A stretch of 64,000 bases of DNA from Undibacterium piscinae (GCA_003970805.2 CP051152.1:2170001-2234000); one strand, 5' to 3'; positions 35,448 to 46,241 are shown, numbered from the stretch's first letter. Notes: generated by a model not told the origin, from the letters alone. Program-made: numbers and translations.

Positions 35448-35476
35448 AAAAAAATGGCCGGACTTGATGCCGGCCA
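35448..35476 (-). terminator. Intrinsic terminator on the minus strand after the indolepyruvate oxidoreductase gene
   Basis: On the minus strand TGGCCGG pairs with CCGGCCA around an 8-base loop and is followed by seven T residues (A-run at 35448-35454 on the + strand). It lies between the large leftward gene and the DUF423 gene. Confidence 0.8.
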
Positions 35477-35481
35477 TAATG

Positions 35482-35508
35482 TATTTCCCTTATTTCCCTT
35501 ATTTCCCT
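35482..35508. repeat. Three tandem copies of a 9-bp unit
   Basis: TATTTCCCT occurs three times in direct succession. It lies between the leftward terminator and the end of the oxidoreductase gene. The function is unknown. Confidence 0.85.
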
Positions 35509-35560
35509 TACTTCGATCCCTGATGGCTTGTATCTTCCGCAAACCAACAGGGGTTTTACA

Positions 35561-38500
35561 TCACGCTGCCTGTCGCCCTTGCGCCTGGAATTCTGCCAAC
35601 AGGCTTGCTTCCTTGGCCTTGGCTGCGCTCAAATGCCTTTCCTTGACGTGACCGTAACCACGGATGTCTTCCGGAATGCTGGCGATCGCCACTGCCTTGG
35701 ACAAATTGGCTGCATTCAGTTGCGGCAACAACTGTGTCAGGGTCTGACGATATTCGACGATCAGGGCACGCTCCATCTTGCGCTCTGCGGTATAGCCAAA
35801 GATATCAAAGCTGCCGCCACGCAAAGACTTCATTTTCGCCATCAGGCCGAAAGCTTTCATCATCCACGGGCCAAACTTTTGCTTCACCAGATGACCTTGC
35901 GCATCACGCTTGGCAAACATCGGTGGCGCCAGATGGTAGTTGATTGCATAGTCGCCTTCAAACATGTCGGCGATTTTTTTCTCGAACTTGCCATCGGTGT
36001 AAAGACGCGCCACTTCATACTCGTCCTTATAAGCCATCAGCTTAAAAAAATACTTAGCGGCCGCTTCGGTCAGGCGCAAAGGCTTACCGTCAGCGATCTT
36101 GCTTTCAGCCGCTTTTACCTGACTGATAAAGTCGCTATAAGCTTGCGCATAAGCCGCATCCTGGTAGTCAGTCAGGAAGGCGATGCGCTTGCTGATGGTG
36201 TCGTCCAAGGTCGGTGCACGCTTGAGCTCTATCACTTGGGCAGGCGTGATTAAGCGCTTGACCGCAACCATGTCATTGGCGGCGATACGGCCCCAGTTAA
36301 AGGCTTCCTTATTGAAACCGATCGCCACGCCATTGAGTTCTATCGCGCGCATCAATGCCGCTTCCGTCAAGGGTACCCAGCCCTTTTGCCAGGAATAACC
36401 AAGGATGAACATATTGGTGGCAATCGTGTCACCCATCAAGGCGGTGGCAATCGCGCCGGCATCAACCAGATCGACCCGATCGCTACCGCAAGCTTTGCGG
36501 ATATCGTCCTCTGCGGAATCCGTCGGGAACTGCCAGTTAGGATTCTTGATGAAGGTCGAAGTCGGCGTGCCATTGGTATTGATGGCGGCAAACGTACGGC
36601 CTTCGCCCATGCGCGACAAGGCGTCTTTGCTGGCAGTGACAATCAGATCGCAACCGATGACCAGGTCAGCCATGCGGTACCGACGCGTGTCGATTGTATG
36701 TCGTCAGCATTATCGGCAAGCCGGACATGCGACATCACTGCACCGCCTTTTTGCGCCAGACCTGTCATATCCAGCACTGAACATGCCTTACCTTGCAGAT
36801 GCGCGGCCATCGCCATGATCTGGCCGATGGTAACCACGCCGGTTCCGCCGACACCCGTGACCAGCACGCCGAACGGCCTTGCCGTGCCCGGCAATACCGG
36901 CAACGGCAAGCTTGCTACGTCAAGTGATTTACCCGGTTCTATCTTGGCCTTCTGTGGCTTCTTCAGCTTGCCGCCTTCTACCGTGACAAAGCTTGGGCAA
37001 AAGCCAGTGACGCAAGAAAAATCCTTATTGCAAGATGATTGGTTGATCTGACGCTTGCGGCCGAAATCGGTCTCCAACGGCTCCACCGAAAGGCAATTTG
37101 ACTGCACGCTACAATCGCCGCAGCCTTCGCAGACCGCTTCATTGATCACGGCGCGCTTGGCGGGGTCAGGAAAGCCCGGTTTGCCATTCTTGTCGATTTG
37201 CTTCCTGCGGCGGCGTTTTTCTGAGGCGCAGGTCTGATCGTAAATCATGGCCGACACGCCCTTGGCGACGCGCAATTCGCGTTGCACGGCATCGAGCTCG
37301 CTACGGTGACGCACGGTAACACCCGCTGCCCAAGGATAATCGGCCGGATATTTTTCCGGCTCATCGGTGACGACGATAATAGGGCCCACGCCTTCCGCGG
37401 CGATCTGGCGCGAAATCATGCCGGGATCAAGCGGACCATCAAATGGCTGACCACCGGTCATGGCAACCGCATCGTTAAACAAAATCTTGTAGGTGATATT
37501 CACGTCACCAGAAACGGCAGCGCGTATCGCCAGTAAACCGGAATGGTAGTAAGTGCCATCGCCCAGATTCGAGAACACATGATCCTCAGTGGTGAACGGT
37601 GCCTGGCCTACCCATGTCACGCCCTCACCGCCCATGTGGGTGAAGGTCGAGGTCTGCCGGTCCATCCAGGTCACCATGTAATGGCAGCCGATACCGGCCA
37701 GCGCACGGCTACCTTCCGGCACTTTGGTAGACGTGTTGTGCGGACAGCCGGAACAGAAATGCGGAGTCCGGTCTTTATTCGGATCAGGTTTACTCACTAC
37801 GTTGAGCATCGCCTCTTTGGACTCCAGATAGGCGACCCTTTCTTTGACGCGCTGCTCGACCGGATGACCGGCGAAATAGCGGCTGATGCGCGAAGCGATG
37901 GCGCGCGCGATCTGTGCCGGGCTCAACTCGTAAGTGGCCGGCAACAGCCATTCACCATGGCCAGAACCGTGTAGATTGCTCCACTCGCCGCTATCGTCGA
38001 ACTTACCGACCACGCGCGGACGCACTTTATCTTCCCAGTTGTATAGCTCTTCTTTCAGCGCATATTCGAGGATCTGGCGCTTCTCTTCCACCACCAGAAT
38101 CTCGTCCAGGCCAGTGGCAAATTCGCGCACGCCTTCCGATTCCAGCGGCCAGGTCATGCCTATCTTGTAGAGGCGAATCCCGATATCTTTGGCAATTTTT
38201 TCGTCGATACCAAGATCGGCCAAAGCCTGGCGCGTATCGAGATAAGATTTACCGGCGGTGATAATACCGATCTTGGCAACCGGACTATCCCAGATAATTT
38301 GATTGAGCTTGTTGGCACGCGCATAGGCCAGCGCCGCATACCATTTGTAGTTATTCATGCGGGTTTCTTGCGCCAGCACCGGATCAGGGGTGCGGATATT
38401 CACGCCATCGGCAGGCAACACGAAATCAGCAGGAATAATGGGCTTGACGCGGTCCGGATCAATTTCGACCACGGCACCGGATTCAACAATATCAGTCACA

Positions 38501-39135
38501 CATTTCATCGCCACCCACAAACCGGTGTAACGGGAAATCGCGATACCGTGCAAACCGTAATCGAGATACTCTTGCACCGAGGACGGATACAACACGGGGA
38601 TGCCGCATGCCTTAAGGATATGCTCGCTCTGATGCGCGGCCGTCGAAGATTTTGCCGCATGATCGTCACCCGCCACCACCAAGACACCACCAAATTTGGA
38701 GGTACCAGCCAGATTGGCATGCTTGAAAACGTCACCGCAACGGTCTACGCCCGGCCCCTTGCCGTACCACATGGCAAACACGCCATCGTATTTGGCTCCG
38801 GGGAACATATTCACTTGCTGGGTACCCCAGACCGAGGTCGCCGCCAGATCTTCATTCACGCCTGGGTGGAACTTAACATGATGTTTGGCCAGATGCTTCT
38901 TGGCTTTGGCTGCGGTCAGATCGACGTTGCCCAGCGGAGAGCCGCGATAACCGCTGATGAAGCCGGCGGTATTGAGACCGGCTTTTTCATCGGCCTGGCG
39001 TTGTAGCATGGTCAGGCGTATCAGTGCCTGGGTGCCGGTCATAAAAGCTCGACCACGTTCCAGGGTGAATTTATCGTCTAGCGAAATGGTGTTATCGACC
39101 AGCGCCTGCTGTTCGGCTTTGTTCGGTGCATTCAT
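35561..39135 (-). pseudogene. Indolepyruvate:ferredoxin oxidoreductase, fused subunits, one frameshift
   Basis: The first frame (39135 to 36643, 830 residues) holds the pyrimidine-binding and ThDP-type domains (SGYRGSPLGNVD, HFCSGCPHNTS, DGTYYHSGLLA), a ferredoxin-like cysteine motif (CEGCGDCSVQSNC) and the start of the gamma domain (GVGGTGVVTIGQIM). It runs out at TRVGTAWLTW. The next frame continues exactly as expected (MADLVIGCDLIVTASKDALSRM) to 35561. One missing G near 36674 (ACCGC for ACCGGC) explains the break. Restored, the protein has 1191 residues, the normal size of the fused beta-proteobacterial enzyme. It oxidatively decarboxylates aryl-pyruvates or branched 2-oxoacids to acyl-CoA with ferredoxin as acceptor. 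A GGAG site precedes the ATG. Confidence 0.88.
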
Positions 39136-39645
39136 GGTGTCTCCGTGCTTTTTATTGTGTGGCGAGGATATCGCTGCAAAACTGAATCACTTTGTAAATG
39201 AATCATATCCCTTTAGGATGGCTGGCACATTAACATTGTGTATTGCCAAACGCTAGGGACAGTACGCGACAAAAAGACCAGTACAGTATGACTGACAATT
39301 ATGCAAAGTGTACTGGCTACCCTATCAGGGCACTCACATGAAGAAGCCCAGGTTTAAACCTCATGCAAGGCCTACATCAGCACTTTCATTTAGAGACGGC
39401 AGGGCATGGGCAAAGCGAGAATTTTCGCTCGTCATATTTCTATTTATACGATTCCCCCTCGTTATTACCTTGTTGCCACCCTGTTGTTAATCTGTTGTTA
39501 CCCTGCGGTTACCTTGTTTGTCGCAAAGAAAAATGTTTATCAAAGACAAATTACTTACTTTTCGCAATTAGTCACTTCAAGTGTATAAAATCTGAGAAAA
39601 TAGAAATGAGCATTCCCACTGGAAAACCAAAAGGAAGACAGAAAC
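39136..39645. other. Divergent promoter region with 11-bp direct repeats
   Basis: This 510-base spacer separates the leftward oxidoreductase from the rightward chemoreceptor. It contains five 11-bp units at 39467-39521 (separate entry). Small open frames in the spacer have no ribosome site or family resemblance. Confidence 0.5.
39467..39521 (+). repeat. Five imperfect 11-bp direct repeats (iteron-like)
   Basis: The consecutive units are ACCTTGTTGCC, ACCCTGTTGTT, AATCTGTTGTT, ACCCTGCGGTT and ACCTTGTTTGT. An 11-base period places each unit on the same face of the helix, as in regulator arrays. The array ends 124 bases before the chemoreceptor start codon. Confidence 0.75.
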
Positions 39646-42024
39646 ATGCCGCCAAACATCAAAGATCTGTTCGTCCGCCTTACCCCTACTTCCCTGCCAA
39701 AATCTGCCGATGAATTGATCACGCGCATCATGCTCCCCTGCTCGAACCTTATGAGCAAACTTAGCCTGCGCACCAAGCTTTTATGTATGTTTGGCACCTT
39801 CATTGCCGCCATTTTGGTGCTTGGGTCCTACACTGTATTCAAGCAGAGTAGTGAGCTCCATATTGCCAAATCCGAACTGCAAGGCGTTTTACTGTCACGG
39901 CAGATCATGGATATCGTTATCCAGACCCAAAAGCATCGTGGTCAGGTCAATTTAAAGCTTTCAGGTCAGGATATTGAAGCGGCGTTAGCTAAAACCCGCA
40001 CTGCCCTGAGCACCGGGCTAGATCGTCTTGCCGCCTCGATTAAGCAATACCCGGAATTCGGGCTTGATGAAAACTGGAAACCCATTGCAGATGAGTTACG
40101 CCAACTGGCAGCCGGAAAAATCGCCAGCTCCAGCGCTGAAAACGTCGCACAACACAGTCGCCTGATCGCGCAAATCCTGCGTTTCTCCCACCTGAACAAT
40201 GAAAAAAGTGGCTTACTGTTTGACCCGGAAGCGGCCAGTTATCTGCTGATGGATGTCGCCATTCAGAAAATACCGGTGTGGACTGAGCATCTGGCAATTT
40301 TGCGCGGGGTGGGCGCCGGCTATATTAAGTCCGGGACGATAGAATTCGCCGGTAAGGCAATGCTGATCTCGCGCCTCGATGGCATGCAGGCAGCCATTAC
40401 CGCAGTAACCGATAACAATGAGTCGATGAAACGTGCGGGAGTGTCGGTAGTTAACGAACAACAGGCGGCACTCAAGGCCAGCCAGGATTTCGCTGTGACG
40501 GTAAGAAAAAATTTGCTGGGCGAAAGCGTCAGCGGTGATGCCAGCGCCTATTTTGCGGAAGGGACGCTAGCGATAGAAAAAACCATCGCTTTACAAGTAG
40601 ATCTGCAAAACCGCCTGACCTCATTACTCAATGCGCGCACCAGCACGCTCAAGCTGCAACGCAATCTGATCCTGCTCACCATGTTACTGACCTTATTGGC
40701 CACCAGTTACCTGGTATTTGGCTTTTATCGCGGCTTTATGTCGGCAATGAATGACGTCGGCACTTCTGCAATATCAGTAGCGACGGGCGATCTCACCAAA
40801 CAAATCCATATCGACGGCAAAGATGAACTGGCACAAACTGGTGATGCCCTGGAACAGATGAATCTCAACCTTTCGGCATTGGTGGCAAATGTCCGAACCA
40901 ATGCCAGCATGGTGTCCCAACTCGGCCAAATATTGGCAACCGGCATCAGCGACATGGCGATCCGGACCGAACAGCAGGCATCTAGCCTGGAACAGACCTC
41001 GGCCAGCGTCGAGGATCTGGCTGCAACCGTCAAGAAAAATGCGGAGAGCGCCAAAGCGGCCGATAATCTGGCATCGAATGTGCGCATGATCGCCGAATCG
41101 AGCGGTGACATCATGGATGCGGCAGTTGACTCCATGCAAGGTATCCATAACGCTGCGATCAAGATGCAGGAGATCGTCAGCATGATAGACAGAATCGCTT
41201 TTCAAACCGACATTCTGGCGCTTAATGCTGCGGTTGAGGCATCGCACGCCGGCACCCACGGACTGGGCTTTGCCGTCGTCGCGACCGAAGTGCGCGCCTT
41301 AGCGCAACGCACCGCCGATGCGGCAAGACAAATCCGTCGCCTGATCGATGATGCAGTTTCCAGGGTCGAGACTGGCGTCGAACAGATCAACGATGTTAAT
41401 GTCACATTGGCGGATATCGTCAGCGGCATACAAAATCTGGCAGGCAATACCAACTCTATCTCTACCGCCTCGGCGGAACAAAGTAACGGCTTGGCGCAAA
41501 TTTCGGAAGCGATACGCCATCTGGATGAAATTACCCAAAGCAACGGAAAAATGGCAGAAGATGCCAAGGACGCCTCAATTGATCTGGAAACCCGTGCCCG
41601 TGCGCTGACTCAGGCGGTTTCCACGTTCAAGCTAAGACAAGGTACCGCTGACGAAGCCTATGCGCTGGTCAAGAAAGCGGCCGCGCTATATCACGTCAAT
41701 GGTATCTCGACCTTACAGAGGATTACCGATGATTATGACAAAGCCTTCGCCGACCGCGATATGTATGTATTTGCATTTAACCGTGCCGGCCAATATCTTG
41801 CCTTCGCCGGTAACCCGGCCAAATTACAAGTGAACCTCATGAATGTCAGCGGGCTAGATGGACGCCAACTGGTAGAGGATGCATTTGCGATAGGCGCTAT
41901 CGGTGGCTGGGTTGACTATACGATCATCAATCCAGTGACACAAAAGATAGAAACCAAGAGCTCGTATATAGAACCGCTATCGGATGACCTAGTACTAGGC
42001 TGCGGTGTCTACAAGTCGGTATAA
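39646..42024 (+). CDS. Methyl-accepting chemotaxis protein with C-terminal Cache domain
   Basis: This encodes 792 residues. TM1 is at about 42-65, followed by a periplasmic helical region of about 290 residues, TM2 (LILLTMLLTLLATSYLVF), a HAMP domain and the cytoplasmic signalling hairpin, whose tip reads FQTDILALNAAVEASHAG with the usual E/R-V-ALAQRTADAARQI. After the hairpin a second sensory module follows (about 670-792): a single Cache-type fold with MYVFAFNRAGQYLAFAGNP, GGWVDYTIINPVTQKIETK and LVLGCGVYKS. A Cache domain at the C-terminus must be cytoplasmic. GGAAG precedes the ATG. Confidence 0.9.
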   Translation: MPPNIKDLFVRLTPTSLPKSADELITRIMLPCSNLMSKLSLRTKLLCMFGTFIAAILVLGSYTVFKQSSELHIAKSELQGVLLSRQIMDIVIQTQKHRGQVNLKLSGQDIEAALAKTRTALSTGLDRLAASIKQYPEFGLDENWKPIADELRQLAAGKIASSSAENVAQHSRLIAQILRFSHLNNEKSGLLFDPEAASYLLMDVAIQKIPVWTEHLAILRGVGAGYIKSGTIEFAGKAMLISRLDGMQAAITAVTDNNESMKRAGVSVVNEQQAALKASQDFAVTVRKNLLGESVSGDASAYFAEGTLAIEKTIALQVDLQNRLTSLLNARTSTLKLQRNLILLTMLLTLLATSYLVFGFYRGFMSAMNDVGTSAISVATGDLTKQIHIDGKDELAQTGDALEQMNLNLSALVANVRTNASMVSQLGQILATGISDMAIRTEQQASSLEQTSASVEDLAATVKKNAESAKAADNLASNVRMIAESSGDIMDAAVDSMQGIHNAAIKMQEIVSMIDRIAFQTDILALNAAVEASHAGTHGLGFAVVATEVRALAQRTADAARQIRRLIDDAVSRVETGVEQINDVNVTLADIVSGIQNLAGNTNSISTASAEQSNGLAQISEAIRHLDEITQSNGKMAEDAKDASIDLETRARALTQAVSTFKLRQGTADEAYALVKKAAALYHVNGISTLQRITDDYDKAFADRDMYVFAFNRAGQYLAFAGNPAKLQVNLMNVSGLDGRQLVEDAFAIGAIGGWVDYTIINPVTQKIETKSSYIEPLSDDLVLGCGVYKSV

Positions 42025-42091
42025 AACACAAGCATTACAATAGAGTAGCGTTCGTACAAGAAAAAAGCCGCGTAGCGGATATAATGGCAGG

Positions 42092-42943
42092 ATGAAACTT
42101 AAATTCACTAAAATGCATGGCGCAGGCAATGACTTTATCGTCATTGATGCGATCAATCAAAATATTTCGTTTACGCCTGAGCAGTGGATGCATCTGGCCG
42201 ACCGGCGCTTCGGCATCGGTGCCGACCAGATTTTGGTGGTAGAACGCCCGGTCAGCGAAGGCGTCGATTTTCGCTATCGCATCTACAATGCCGATGGCGG
42301 TGAAGTTGAGCAATGCGGCAATGGTTCTCGTGCTTTCGTGCGTTTTGTAACCGATAAAAAACTCACGGACAAAACCGCGATACGCGTCGAAACCATGTCT
42401 GGCATCATAGAACCGCTGCTGCAGGCTGATGGCAGCATTACCGTGAATATGGGTGCCCCGGTTCTCGATACTGCCAAAGTACCATTCAATGCCGATGGAC
42501 TCACGCCAATAAGCCAGGCAGACGATGTTTCCTGGCCGCTCACCATCAATGACAAGGTAGTTTATGTCTCGGCAGTTTCCATGGGCAATCCGCACGCAGT
42601 ACAAGTGGTGGAGAATAGCGAGACCTTCCCTGTATTACAGGACGGACCTCTGATAGAGCACCACCCCAGATTTCCAAAACGCGTCAATGCCGGTTTCATG
42701 CAAGTACTGAATCCTCAGCATATCCGCTTGCGTGTCTATGAACGTGGCGCCGGAGAAACCCTGGCATGCGGCACCGGCGCGTGTGCGGCGGTTGTCACAG
42801 GCATACGACGTGGCCTGCTTACCTCACCAGTGCGTGTCAGCATGCATGGCGGTGAATTATCTATCGCCTGGCAAGGTGAACACCATCCGGTTTTTTTGAG
42901 CGGCCCTGCCGTCACCGTTTTTGACGGCGAAATCGATATCTAA
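42092..42943 (+). CDS. dapF: Diaminopimelate epimerase
   Basis: This encodes 283 residues. The two catalytic cysteines are in place: Cys75 in [10 protein letters not shown] and Cys226 in [12 protein letters not shown]. The N-terminal [11 protein letters not shown] and GNPHAV complete the family signature. It converts LL- to meso-diaminopimelate for lysine and peptidoglycan synthesis in the cytosol. It is first in a run dapF-DUF484-xerC, a gene order shared by many proteobacteria. Confidence 0.97.
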   Translation: MKLKFTKMHGAGNDFIVIDAINQNISFTPEQWMHLADRRFGIGADQILVVERPVSEGVDFRYRIYNADGGEVEQCGNGSRAFVRFVTDKKLTDKTAIRVETMSGIIEPLLQADGSITVNMGAPVLDTAKVPFNADGLTPISQADDVSWPLTINDKVVYVSAVSMGNPHAVQVVENSETFPVLQDGPLIEHHPRFPKRVNAGFMQVLNPQHIRLRVYERGAGETLACGTGACAAVVTGIRRGLLTSPVRVSMHGGELSIAWQGEHHPVFLSGPAVTVFDGEIDI

Positions 42944-42973
42944 ATCCGCTTTAAATTAGAAATATAAAGATCC

Positions 42974-43630
42974 ATGAATTCCAATGACATTGCCGAGTAC
43001 CTGAGCAATAACCCGCATTTTTTTGAAGAACATGTAGAACTGCTGGCAAAAGTAAAACTCAGTAGCCCTATCATGGGTCGCACCATTTCGCTGCAAGAAA
43101 GGCAAATGGAAGTAGTCCGCGAAAAGCACAAAGTCCTGGAATTACGCCTTTCGGAATTAATGCGACTGGCGCAGGAAAATGACGCTATCACCTCCAAATT
43201 CCAGCTATGGACACGTTCACTGCTATTAGCGCGCAATGACGTCGATTTGCCACATGTACTGACGCAAGGCTTGCAGGATATTTTTTCCTTGCCTTACGCC
43301 ACACTCAGGTTATGGGATGTCGATGAAGATTTCACGCATACCTGGTTCGCCCAGCCAAGCACAGATGACGTGCAGTTGTTTGCGAAAGGCTTGAATGCAC
43401 CGTTTTGCGGCCAAAATCAGGATTTTGAAGCCGCTACATGGATAGAGGCAGATGCGCCGATACTCTCATTGGCGATGCTGCCTTTACGCTTATCCGCCAA
43501 CGGCACTACCTTTGGTTTATTGGTACTTGGTTCACCAGACCCGGCCCGCTTCACCAAAGAGATGGCGACAGATTTTCTGGCAAAAATCGCCGATACCAGC
43601 AGTGCCGCACTGAGCTGCATGATCAAATAA
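42974..43630 (+). CDS. DUF484 family protein (GAF-like)
   Basis: This encodes 218 residues. The N-terminal DIAEYLSNNPHFFEEHVELL and the following helix SLQERQMEVVREKHKVLELRL are hallmarks of DUF484, and the rest is a GAF-like alpha/beta domain (MLPLRLSANGTTFGLLVLGS). It sits 30 bases after dapF and 6 before xerC, the standard position of this family. It is likely cotranscribed with them. The molecular function is not established. Confidence 0.92.
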   Translation: MNSNDIAEYLSNNPHFFEEHVELLAKVKLSSPIMGRTISLQERQMEVVREKHKVLELRLSELMRLAQENDAITSKFQLWTRSLLLARNDVDLPHVLTQGLQDIFSLPYATLRLWDVDEDFTHTWFAQPSTDDVQLFAKGLNAPFCGQNQDFEAATWIEADAPILSLAMLPLRLSANGTTFGLLVLGSPDPARFTKEMATDFLAKIADTSSAALSCMIK

Positions 43631-43636
43631 ATTGCG

Positions 43637-44535
43637 ATGAACCAAAATATGCAAGACCCGTATTTAGATGCCTACCTACAGGTCTTGCGCACACAGCGCA
43701 GCTTATCCGCGCACACCATTAGTAATTACCAGCTAGATTTAGCCGATCTGGCTGACTTCGCCCATGGCCGTGATTTGGCGACGCTTAGCTATGCCGACCT
43801 GCGTCGTCTGACCTCAATGCGGCACGCCGAGGGTTTAAATGCCCGTAGCATTGCGCGCAGATTATCGTGTTGGCGTGGTTTTTACCGTTGGCTGGCCGAA
43901 CAAGTCACGCTCGCGGCAAATCCGGTCGATGGCATCAAGCCCCCAAAAGAAGTAAATCCCTGCCCAAAGCCTTAGGCGTCGATGATGCGGTGCGCTTAGT
44001 CTCGCAAAGTGCCAGCAATGAAGCGACACCTGCCGCCAACCGCGCCATGTATGAACTGCTGTATTCCAGCGGGCTGCGGGTTTCCGAACTGGTTGGTCTG
44101 GATGTGGCCGACGTCAAGCAAAATGGCTATGCCAGCCTTGGCTGGATCGATATGGAACAGCAAGAGGTACACGTCACCGGCAAAGGCAATAAACAGCGTA
44201 TCGTCCCGGTTGGCAAGCCAGCACTGGCCGCCGTCCGCGACTGGCTGGCATTGCGACCCACGCTATTAAAAGCCGACCATTTTCCGTTATTTTTAAGTGA
44301 ACGCGGCACCCGCATCTCGGTACGATTAGTCCAGTTACGCCTGAAAGCCTATGCGCAAGCCATAGGCATCCCTGCCGATGTGCATCCGCACATGTTGCGA
44401 CATTCATTCGCTTCCCATGTATTGCAATCCTCAGGCGATTTACGCGCGGTGCAAGAAATGCTGGGCCATAGCTCAATTGCCGCCACTCAAGTGTACACAT
44501 CACTCGATTTTCAGCATCTGGCAAAAAATTTATGA
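43637..44535 (+). pseudogene. xerC: Tyrosine recombinase XerC, one frameshift
   Basis: ATG 43637 opens the core-binding domain (LRTQRSLSAHTISNYQLDL) and runs to GIKPPKEVNPCPKP-stop at 43975. The other frame supplies the missing continuation RSKSLPKALGVDDAVRLV. One base lost in CCCCCAAAAG (about 43942-43951) explains it. The catalytic domain is complete: Arg in SSGLRVSELVGL, Lys in VTGKGNKQR, HMLRHSFASH and the nucleophile Tyr in AATQVYTSL. Restored length is 299 residues. XerC with XerD resolves chromosome dimers at dif. Loss would be costly, so a sequence error is plausible. Confidence 0.9.
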
Positions 44536-44593
44536 CGCCACCCACCCGCGTGCAAAAAAATAAACTCAGACAAACGGCATTTTGCAACTCAAT

Positions 44594-44607
44594 TGCATTT
44601 TGATGCA
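44594..44607. promoter_or_regulatory. Candidate Fur/Zur-family operator
   Basis: TGCAT-TTTG-ATGCA is an inverted repeat directly upstream of the Fur-family gene. It lies between a TTGCAA (44582-44587) and a CATAAT (44606-44611) that could be -35 and -10 elements 18 bases apart. A repressor bound here would block the promoter, so autoregulation is inferred. Confidence 0.45.
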
Positions 44608-44639
44608 TAATGTGATTTTGACCGCATCTCTCCACGCCA

Positions 44640-45146
44640 ATGAAAACCAGCCGCATCAATAGCATCGCTGCCGATATTTCGCCGACCGGGCGGCAACTCG
44701 CGGAAAGCATGCTGCGTCAGGCGCAAGTGCGCGTGACCGATGCCCGGCTTAGCGTACTTGAGGTACTGCTAGAAACTCACAGTGCGCTTTCGCATCTGGA
44801 GATACAAGATGCCTTACAGGAATTGGATCGCGTAACGCTGTACCGCGCCCTCGATTGCCTGACCGATGCCGGTCTGGCTCACAAGATCACCGGTGATGAC
44901 AGGATATTTCGATACAGTACCGGCAATGAAAAACTAGCGGTCAATGCACCGCGCGGCGTACAGCATCAGCATGCGCATTTCAAGTGCAGCCTTTGCTCCA
45001 GGGTATTTTGCCTTGATGATGAACAACCGGTAAGCTCACTTAAAGAGCAGTTACAGGCCACGCTGCAAACTACCCTAGCCAAGGGTTTTCAGAATCACGA
45101 CATAGAACTCACCATCAAAGGCTGGTGCGCAGATTGCTCCAAGTAA
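44640..45146 (+). CDS. Fur family transcriptional regulator, probably Zur
   Basis: This encodes 168 residues. The winged helix (VTDARLSVLEVLLETHSALSHLEI, then DRVTLYRALDCLTDAGLAHKI) and the dimerisation domain with His-rich HQHAHFKCSLCSRVFCL and a second CxxC, CADCSK, fit a metal-sensing Fur-family repressor with a structural zinc site. It is followed 27 bases later by a CobW-type zinc GTPase gene, a pairing typical of Zur. An alternative start at MLRQAQ (44709) would shorten it by 23 residues. Confidence 0.82.
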   Translation: MKTSRINSIAADISPTGRQLAESMLRQAQVRVTDARLSVLEVLLETHSALSHLEIQDALQELDRVTLYRALDCLTDAGLAHKITGDDRIFRYSTGNEKLAVNAPRGVQHQHAHFKCSLCSRVFCLDDEQPVSSLKEQLQATLQTTLAKGFQNHDIELTIKGWCADCSK

Positions 45147-45173
45147 CTTATTTTCATAGAAATTACCTCTCTT

Positions 45174-46241
45174 ATGGCTCTGATACCAACCACCATTCTG
45201 ACCGGATTTTTAGGCTCAGGTAAAACCACACTTCTCAATCGTATCCTCCAAGAAAATCATGGCTACAAGATTGCCGTGATAGAAAATGAATTTGGCGAGG
45301 AAAACATCGACAATGAAATTTTGCTACAGGATAGTAACGAGCAGATCATAGAGATGAATAATGGCTGCATCTGCTGCACCGTGCGTGGTGATCTGATCAT
45401 TGCGCTAAGCAAGCTGATACAGCAAAAACACGAGGGCAAAATTGATTTTGACCGTGTCGTCATAGAAACCACAGGGCTCGCCAATCCCGGCCCGGTCGCG
45501 CAGACCTTCTTTGTTGATGAAGAAGTGGGCATGTACTACATGCTAGACGCCGTAGTGACGGTAGTCGATGCGCGCCACGCAATGCAAACCTTGGATGAGC
45601 ATGAAGAAGCGCAAAGACAAGTCGGGTTTGCCGACAAAATTTTGCTTTCCAAAACCGATCTGGTAGACGCCACGCAAATTGCTGCCTTGCGCCAACGCTT
45701 AAGCCGCATGAATCCGCGCGCCACTATCAGCACCATGGATTTTGGGAAAATTGCGATTGCCGAAGTGCTGGACCTAAAAGGTTTCAATCTCAATGCCAAA
45801 CTGGAACTGGATCCAGACTTCTTGCTGGCCGAAGAAACGCATGCGCACAATCATGAGCATCACGGCTGCGATGACCAATGCACGCATGAACACCATAGTC
45901 ACGGAGACGCACATGAACAGAATCACCATCATGCCCGGCACTCCGATGATATCGCCGCTTTTGTGTTTAAAAGTACACAAGCATTCCATACCGCTAAACT
46001 CGACGAGTTTTTGGGTGGACTGGTACAAGTATTCGGCCCGCGCATGTTGCGCTATAAGGGTGTACTGCTGATGGAAGGCGCTGATCGCAAGGTAATCTTC
46101 CAAGGGGTACATCAGATTATGGGCACTGATGTAGGCGCAAAGTGGGCGGAAGGCGAATTACGCGAAAGCAAAATGGTATTTATTGGCAAAAATTTACCAA
46201 AAGATGTTTTTATTCAAGGTTTAAACCTATGTTTGGTATAA
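45174..46241 (+). CDS. CobW/ZNG-type GTPase, zinc metallochaperone
   Basis: This G3E-family GTPase has 355 residues. It has Walker A GFLGSGKTT (11-19), the metal-binding GCICC (64-68, Cys65/67/68), NEFGE switch, the SKTDLVD guanine motif and a C-terminal CobW_C domain. Between the domains lies a long His-rich segment (about 225-260, with HAHNHEHHGCDDQC and HHSHGDAHEQNHHHARH), a zinc buffer or handoff element. The family transfers zinc to client enzymes when zinc is scarce. It probably forms an operon with the upstream Fur-family gene. Confidence 0.92.
   Translation: MALIPTTILTGFLGSGKTTLLNRILQENHGYKIAVIENEFGEENIDNEILLQDSNEQIIEMNNGCICCTVRGDLIIALSKLIQQKHEGKIDFDRVVIETTGLANPGPVAQTFFVDEEVGMYYMLDAVVTVVDARHAMQTLDEHEEAQRQVGFADKILLSKTDLVDATQIAALRQRLSRMNPRATISTMDFGKIAIAEVLDLKGFNLNAKLELDPDFLLAEETHAHNHEHHGCDDQCTHEHHSHGDAHEQNHHHARHSDDIAAFVFKSTQAFHTAKLDEFLGGLVQVFGPRMLRYKGVLLMEGADRKVIFQGVHQIMGTDVGAKWAEGELRESKMVFIGKNLPKDVFIQGLNLCLV

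Noticed and set aside
39467..39521. CRISPR or replication-origin iterons
   Set aside because: The units are 11 bp and contiguous without spacers, so they are not CRISPR. There is no rep gene or DnaA-box cluster nearby to support an origin.
39308..39713. Short + strand frames between the oxidoreductase and the chemoreceptor
   Set aside because: They run through the 11-bp repeat array and have no start signal or homology. They are treated as non-coding.
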